Assembly (NCBI GenBank): GCA_043720715.1
Contig: JAYSSF010000044.1
Location: 1-19,301 of the forward strand
Source: JAYSSF01 sp043720715
Lineage (GTDB): Bacteria > Patescibacteriota > Gracilibacteria > Absconditabacterales > Absconditicoccaceae
DNA length: 19,301 nucleotides
Direction: 5' to 3'
The notes below the pieces were generated by a model. The model searched no databases. It had not been told where the DNA came from and worked only from the letters and a program-made list of their open reading frames with translations. How positions within the stretch are numbered: the first letter of the stretch is position 1; each line of letters begins with the position of its first letter. Below are positions 15,851 to 19,301 of this stretch, in pieces. The translations under genes were made by a program, and so were the position numbers.

Positions 15851-15883
15851 GTATGAAAGTATTTATTTGGTTAATTACCTATT

Positions 15884-17188
15884 ATGAAAGAAAAGATTCT
15901 GAGTTTATTTACTAATCCTGTACTAAGGCGTAAGCTATTGATAACGATTGGTCTATTGGCGTTATATAGACTGTTGGTTCGTATTCCTGTACCATTTGCA
16001 GATGTAGCCACAATCCTGAATGCTACTGGTCAAGTAGGTAATTCAGCGGTATGATATTTCTCGATGTTATTGTGAGGGTCACTGGAAAACTTCAGTATTA
16101 TCGCGGTATGACTTGCTCCATATATTAATGCTTCAATCTTGATGCAATTACTGGGGTCACTTGTCCCAAAGATCGAAGAACTCCAAGAACAATGAGAGTC
16201 AGGTCAGAAGACTATTTCTCAATATACAAGATGGTTATCTGTTCCATTGGCGTTCGTGCAAGGTATTGGTATGGTATTCTTCATCAATCAGATCATCCCA
16301 GGAGCAGTGGATACTGGTAGCACGATACTATTGCTTTCCGCATTTGCTTTGACGGTAGGATCAGTAGTATTGATGTGGATCGGTGAGTTGATTACAGAGT
16401 ATGGATTGACCAACGGTATTAGTTTATTGATCTTTGCTTCAATCGTATCTGGTATCTCATCATCACTCGGCGGATCAATTGGTACATCATCGAGTCCGTG
16501 GCAGTTCCTATTGTTCGTAATGGTGATTGTGGTTGTGTTGATTATCTTATCAGTATTACTCATCAAAACAATCAAAGAAATCCCAATCGTATATGCAAAA
16601 CAAGGTAAAGTACAACAAACTTCTATGTTGCCATTCCCCCTCAATCCAGTAGGTATGGTACCAATTATCTTTGCGATTGCATTTACATCATTTCCGTATC
16701 TTGCATCACAACTTATCACTAAAGTAGGTAGTAATACCGTATGGGTTATGCAAGCGGCTGACTGGGTCAATGCTAACTTCAATATCTATGTTCAGAATCC
16801 AAGTTGGTATGTAACATTGTTCTACTTCTTGTTGATTATCTTCTTTACATTCTTCTACGCGATTATCCAGTTTAATCCTGAGAAGATCGCAGACAATATC
16901 CAGAAGAGATGATGATTTATTCCATCTATTAGACCTGGTATCGAAACAGTAAACTATATCAACAAGATCCTGATGCACTTGTGTCTCTGGGGTGGTATTG
17001 GATTGTGATTGCTTGGTATCTATAGCTACCTGATGAATTATATACCATTTATCCAGAACTTGATCCAGTCACTTGGATCGATCCCTGTGATCGTCACTGG
17101 ATCTGGTATTATCATCGTAGTATGAGTAGTGCAAGAGCTTATGAATAAGATCCAATCAGAGATGGTAATGAGTAAATATGATCAGTAA
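15884..17188 (+). CDS. secY: Preprotein translocase subunit SecY
   Basis: SecY forms the protein-conducting channel in the inner membrane. The 434-residue product (usual 420-440) starts at ATG 15884 and uses eight UGA-Gly codons. Recognisable parts are KLLITIGLLALYRLLVRIPVP (TM1 start), the family's GSLENFSII and APYINASILMQLL segments near the TM2 region, LPFPLNPVGMVPIIFA with FASF-like sequence (TM7), and GFIPSIRPGIETVNYINKI (cytoplasmic loop that meets SecA and the ribosome, with a UGA glycine). The family has ten membrane segments, and the hydrophobic runs here agree. It substitutes for no other gene of the spc region; adk, map and infA do not follow. Confidence 0.97.
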
Positions 17189-17216
17189 AGGACAAGAATA
17201 AAGGATAAGGACAAGG

Positions 17217-17240
17217 TCTCGCAGAAATGTGGGATTTTTT
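17217..17240 (+). terminator. Intrinsic terminator after secY
   Basis: TCTCGCA (17217-17223), tetraloop GAAA and TGTGGGA (17228-17234) form a seven-pair stem with two G-T pairs, followed by TTTTTT. It is 28 bases downstream of the secY stop. Confidence 0.75.
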
Positions 17241-17288
17241 ATTTGAATAAGAATTGATTTTATATAGGTGATAGATAATGTGAGATAT

Positions 17289-19010
17289 ATGAATCAAAAT
17301 ACCGCCCTCAATATTCTCAAATCTGGACGTAATGTATTCCTCACCTGACAGGCAGGTAGTGGGAAGACCTATGTGATCAATCAATTTGTAAGTTGGCTGT
17401 GGAGTTGTGGAGTGCGCGTGGCGATCACTGCCAGTACTGGGATAGCGGCGACACATATTGGTGGGGTGACGATCCACTCATGGGCTGGGATAGGGATCAA
17501 GGAGTCACTGAGTCCTCATGACCTCGAGCTGATCGCTCAGAAAGAACCAATCTATAAGGCTATCATGTGATCATCGGTCTTGATCATTGATGAGATATCG
17601 ATGTTGAGTGCAGGTACGCTGGACATGATCCATCAAGTGACCAGCCACATCAGGCAGGATTATCGTGCATTTGGATGATTGCAGGTGATCGTGGTGGGGG
17701 ATTTCTTCCAGTTGCCACCGGTGAGTAAGACTGGATCGGAGGTCAAGGGTTTTGCTTTTGCTGCTAAGGTGTGGAAGGCAGCAGACTGGGCGATGTGTTA
17801 TCTCCAGACCCAGCATAGACAGAATGATCAAGACTTCACGACCATCCTCAATGCACTGAGAACATGAACTGCGTCTGGTAATATCATTGCTCAATTACAA
17901 TCGAGAATCTGAGAATGAATCGAGCACAAAGACCCCATCAAGCTGTATACGCATAATATCGATGTAGATAGAATCAATCTGACTGCCCTGGATGAGCTCG
18001 AGACCGAGGAGGTAGACTATGAGATGAAGGCGGTGGGTGATCCTCGTTTTGTGCAGATACTTAAGAAGGGTATTTCTCCGTTTGATATTCTGACACTCAA
18101 GATCGGAGCTAAGGTTATCTTCATTAAAAATAACCCCGTCAAATGATATATGAATGGTACGACAGGGACAGTGATCTGACGACATAGTAAGGAAAGATAT
18201 CCGATTGTACAGATCTCTGATCGTGTGAGTCTGAGGGTAGAGCCAGATACCTGGAGTATCGAAGATGCTAATACCATTGTCGCCAGTGTAACACAATTGC
18301 CACTCAAACTTGCATGGGCGATTACTGTACATAAGTCTCAGGGGATGACACTAGATGCTGCTGAGGTGGACTTGTCCAAGTCATTTGAGCCTGGGCAGGC
18401 GTATGTAGCATTGTCTAGAGTTAGGTCGCTGGATGGATTGAGTTTATTGTGACTTAATGTGAATGGGCTTCAAGCTCATCCACTAGTCATGAGGGGTGAT
18501 GTCTACTTTCAACAGCAGTCAGTATTACTTGTTGACCAATATGGCGAGTTGTCTGATGAGGATTGGGCTCAGATTCATCGTGCATTTGTGATGTCAGTGG
18601 GTGGTGCTTATGTGGCTGATGACCAGATCCAGCCTCTTGCCAAGACCTTTGCTACCAAAACAATCAAGGAAAGAAAGCCCAAAGAACCTAAGTGATCAAC
18701 TTATCTGGTCACGCTTGATCTTGTCAAAAACCATAAGTCACTGGAAGATATTGCTGTAATTCGTGAGTTGTCGGTGTCAACAATCATCGGTCATCTGGTC
18801 AAACTCAAACAAATGCATCCCGAGATATCTCTCAAAAACTATAAACCACCTCATGAGACCATGTCTCGTGTGCAGAAAGCAATCGTAGAACTATCCAAAA
18901 ATTCTGAGAATCTCAATGATGCAGGATATGTAACGAGCAAGGCAATCTTTACTCACTGTGGTGGAGATATTGATTATCCGATGATTAAGCTGTGCAGGAT
19001 GTTTATATAG
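17289..19010 (+). CDS. Pif1-like superfamily 1 helicase with C-terminal helix-turn-helix tail, 573 aa
   Basis: An ATP-dependent 5'-3' type DNA helicase of the Pif1/RecD-like group, read through ten UGA-Gly codons. Motifs in order: Walker A LTGQAGSGKT (18-27, Gly20 is UGA), ASTGIAATHIGGVTIHSWAG, Walker B VLIIDEISML (97-106), GDFFQLPPVS (137-146), YLQTQHRQ, then LKLAWAITVHKSQGMTLD (339-356) and AYVALSRVRSLDG. After ~450 residues comes a tail with LDLVKNHKSLEDIAVIRELS and STIIGHLVKL, resembling the HTH_40-type domain found behind RecQ and Pif1-like helicases. GC content and GTG/CTG use are higher than in the ribosomal genes. ATG 17289 fits; ATG 17278 is out of frame. Role is probably genome maintenance; exact partner unknown. 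Confidence 0.88.
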
Positions 19011-19071
19011 AGCTAAAACCAAAGGAAAGAGCTAAAGATTTGGGTGGATTTATTTTATTTTTTACTATATT

Positions 19072-19239
19072 ATGATGAACGACTTTACGAGTATGAGATC
19101 AAGTACAGCTGAAGAGTTGAGGACCAATAATGACTGTGGCAATTATCGATGAATGATGAGTATTTTGTGATTGCATTTGGTTTCCTGTAGGAGTGACACA
19201 TACATTAAGGAAACACTGCAAAACCTACCTCTAAAATAA
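19072..19239 (+). CDS. Possible small protein, 55 aa, unknown
   Basis: From ATG 19072 the frame is open to TAA 19237-19239 if two UGAs are glycine (NYRGMMSILGLHLV). I recognise no family. A TTTACTATATT box like those ahead of rplC and rplX lies directly upstream (19061-19071), which is the main reason to list it. That box is so close that transcription would start inside the ORF, so the second ATG or another start may be used. It may equally be a chance ORF. Confidence 0.3.
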
Positions 19240-19301
19240 CACTAAAATAATCAATTTTCACTAGCAAAAAAGCTAAGAAACAGTACTATATGACTAGTAT
19301 T
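19240..19301. other. Window end, nothing assigned
   Basis: AT-rich sequence with no convincing start codon, terminator or repeat. AGCAAAAAAGCTAAG (19263-19277) contains a tiny AGC/GCT inverted repeat only. Confidence 0.3.

Noticed and set aside
16288..16782. 164-aa minus-strand ORF
   Set aside because: Shadow of secY.
1..19301. CRISPR array or restriction/defence system
   Set aside because: No regularly spaced repeats and no nuclease, methylase or Cas-like motifs were seen.

Overview
The window comes from a bacterium that reads UGA as glycine (genetic code 25), so it is most likely a member of the candidate phyla Gracilibacteria (BD1-5) or Absconditabacteria (SR1). Nearly every ribosomal protein gene here contains in-frame TGA codons at positions where the family has an invariant glycine, for example the HPHGGGEG loop of L2, the MGQKVHP start of S3, FEGGQ of L15 and the tail of S14. 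All 26 assigned genes end in TAA or TAG. Coordinates below were obtained by reading through TGA, so most genes are longer than a standard-code reading would give.

Left part (1-4585), accessory region. An unrecognised 414-residue protein (134-1378, +) converges on a secreted GH26-like glycoside hydrolase (1341-2534, -). Next is a 294-residue protein (2643-3527, +) whose last 154 coding bases are repeated at 3895-4048. The two copies differ at ten positions, and in every case the second copy has an A. This is the signature of a diversity-generating retroelement (DGR): a variable repeat (VR) at the 3' end of a target gene, and a template repeat (TR) 0.5 kb downstream. A GATA-loop hairpin sits directly behind the VR, two terminators separate target gene and template, a foldable leader precedes the TR, and a clean intrinsic terminator follows it. 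No reverse transcriptase is encoded in the window, so it must act from elsewhere or be lost. The rest (4089-4585) is non-coding, with an inverted-repeat element and small hairpins.

Middle part (4586-17240), translation genes, all on the + strand: tuf, rpsJ, rplC, rplD, rplW, rplB, rpsS, rplV, rpsC, rplP, rpmC, rpsQ, rplN, rplX, rplE, rpsN, rpsH, rplF, rplR, rpsE, rplO, secY. The order is the canonical S10-spc cluster except that rpmD (L30) is missing, as is usual in the candidate phyla radiation. Three gaps inside it (before rplC, rplN and rplX) each hold the same structured element: a long stem-loop, nine bases, a conserved 17-base motif and later a shared AATTTACTATA box just before the next start codon. 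Shine-Dalgarno sequences are essentially absent, and several promoter-like boxes lie so close to the ATG that leaderless transcripts are plausible. Terminators lie after rplO and after secY.

Right part (17241-19301): a Pif1-like superfamily 1 helicase with a C-terminal helix-turn-helix-type tail, then a possible 55-residue small protein of unknown function at the edge.
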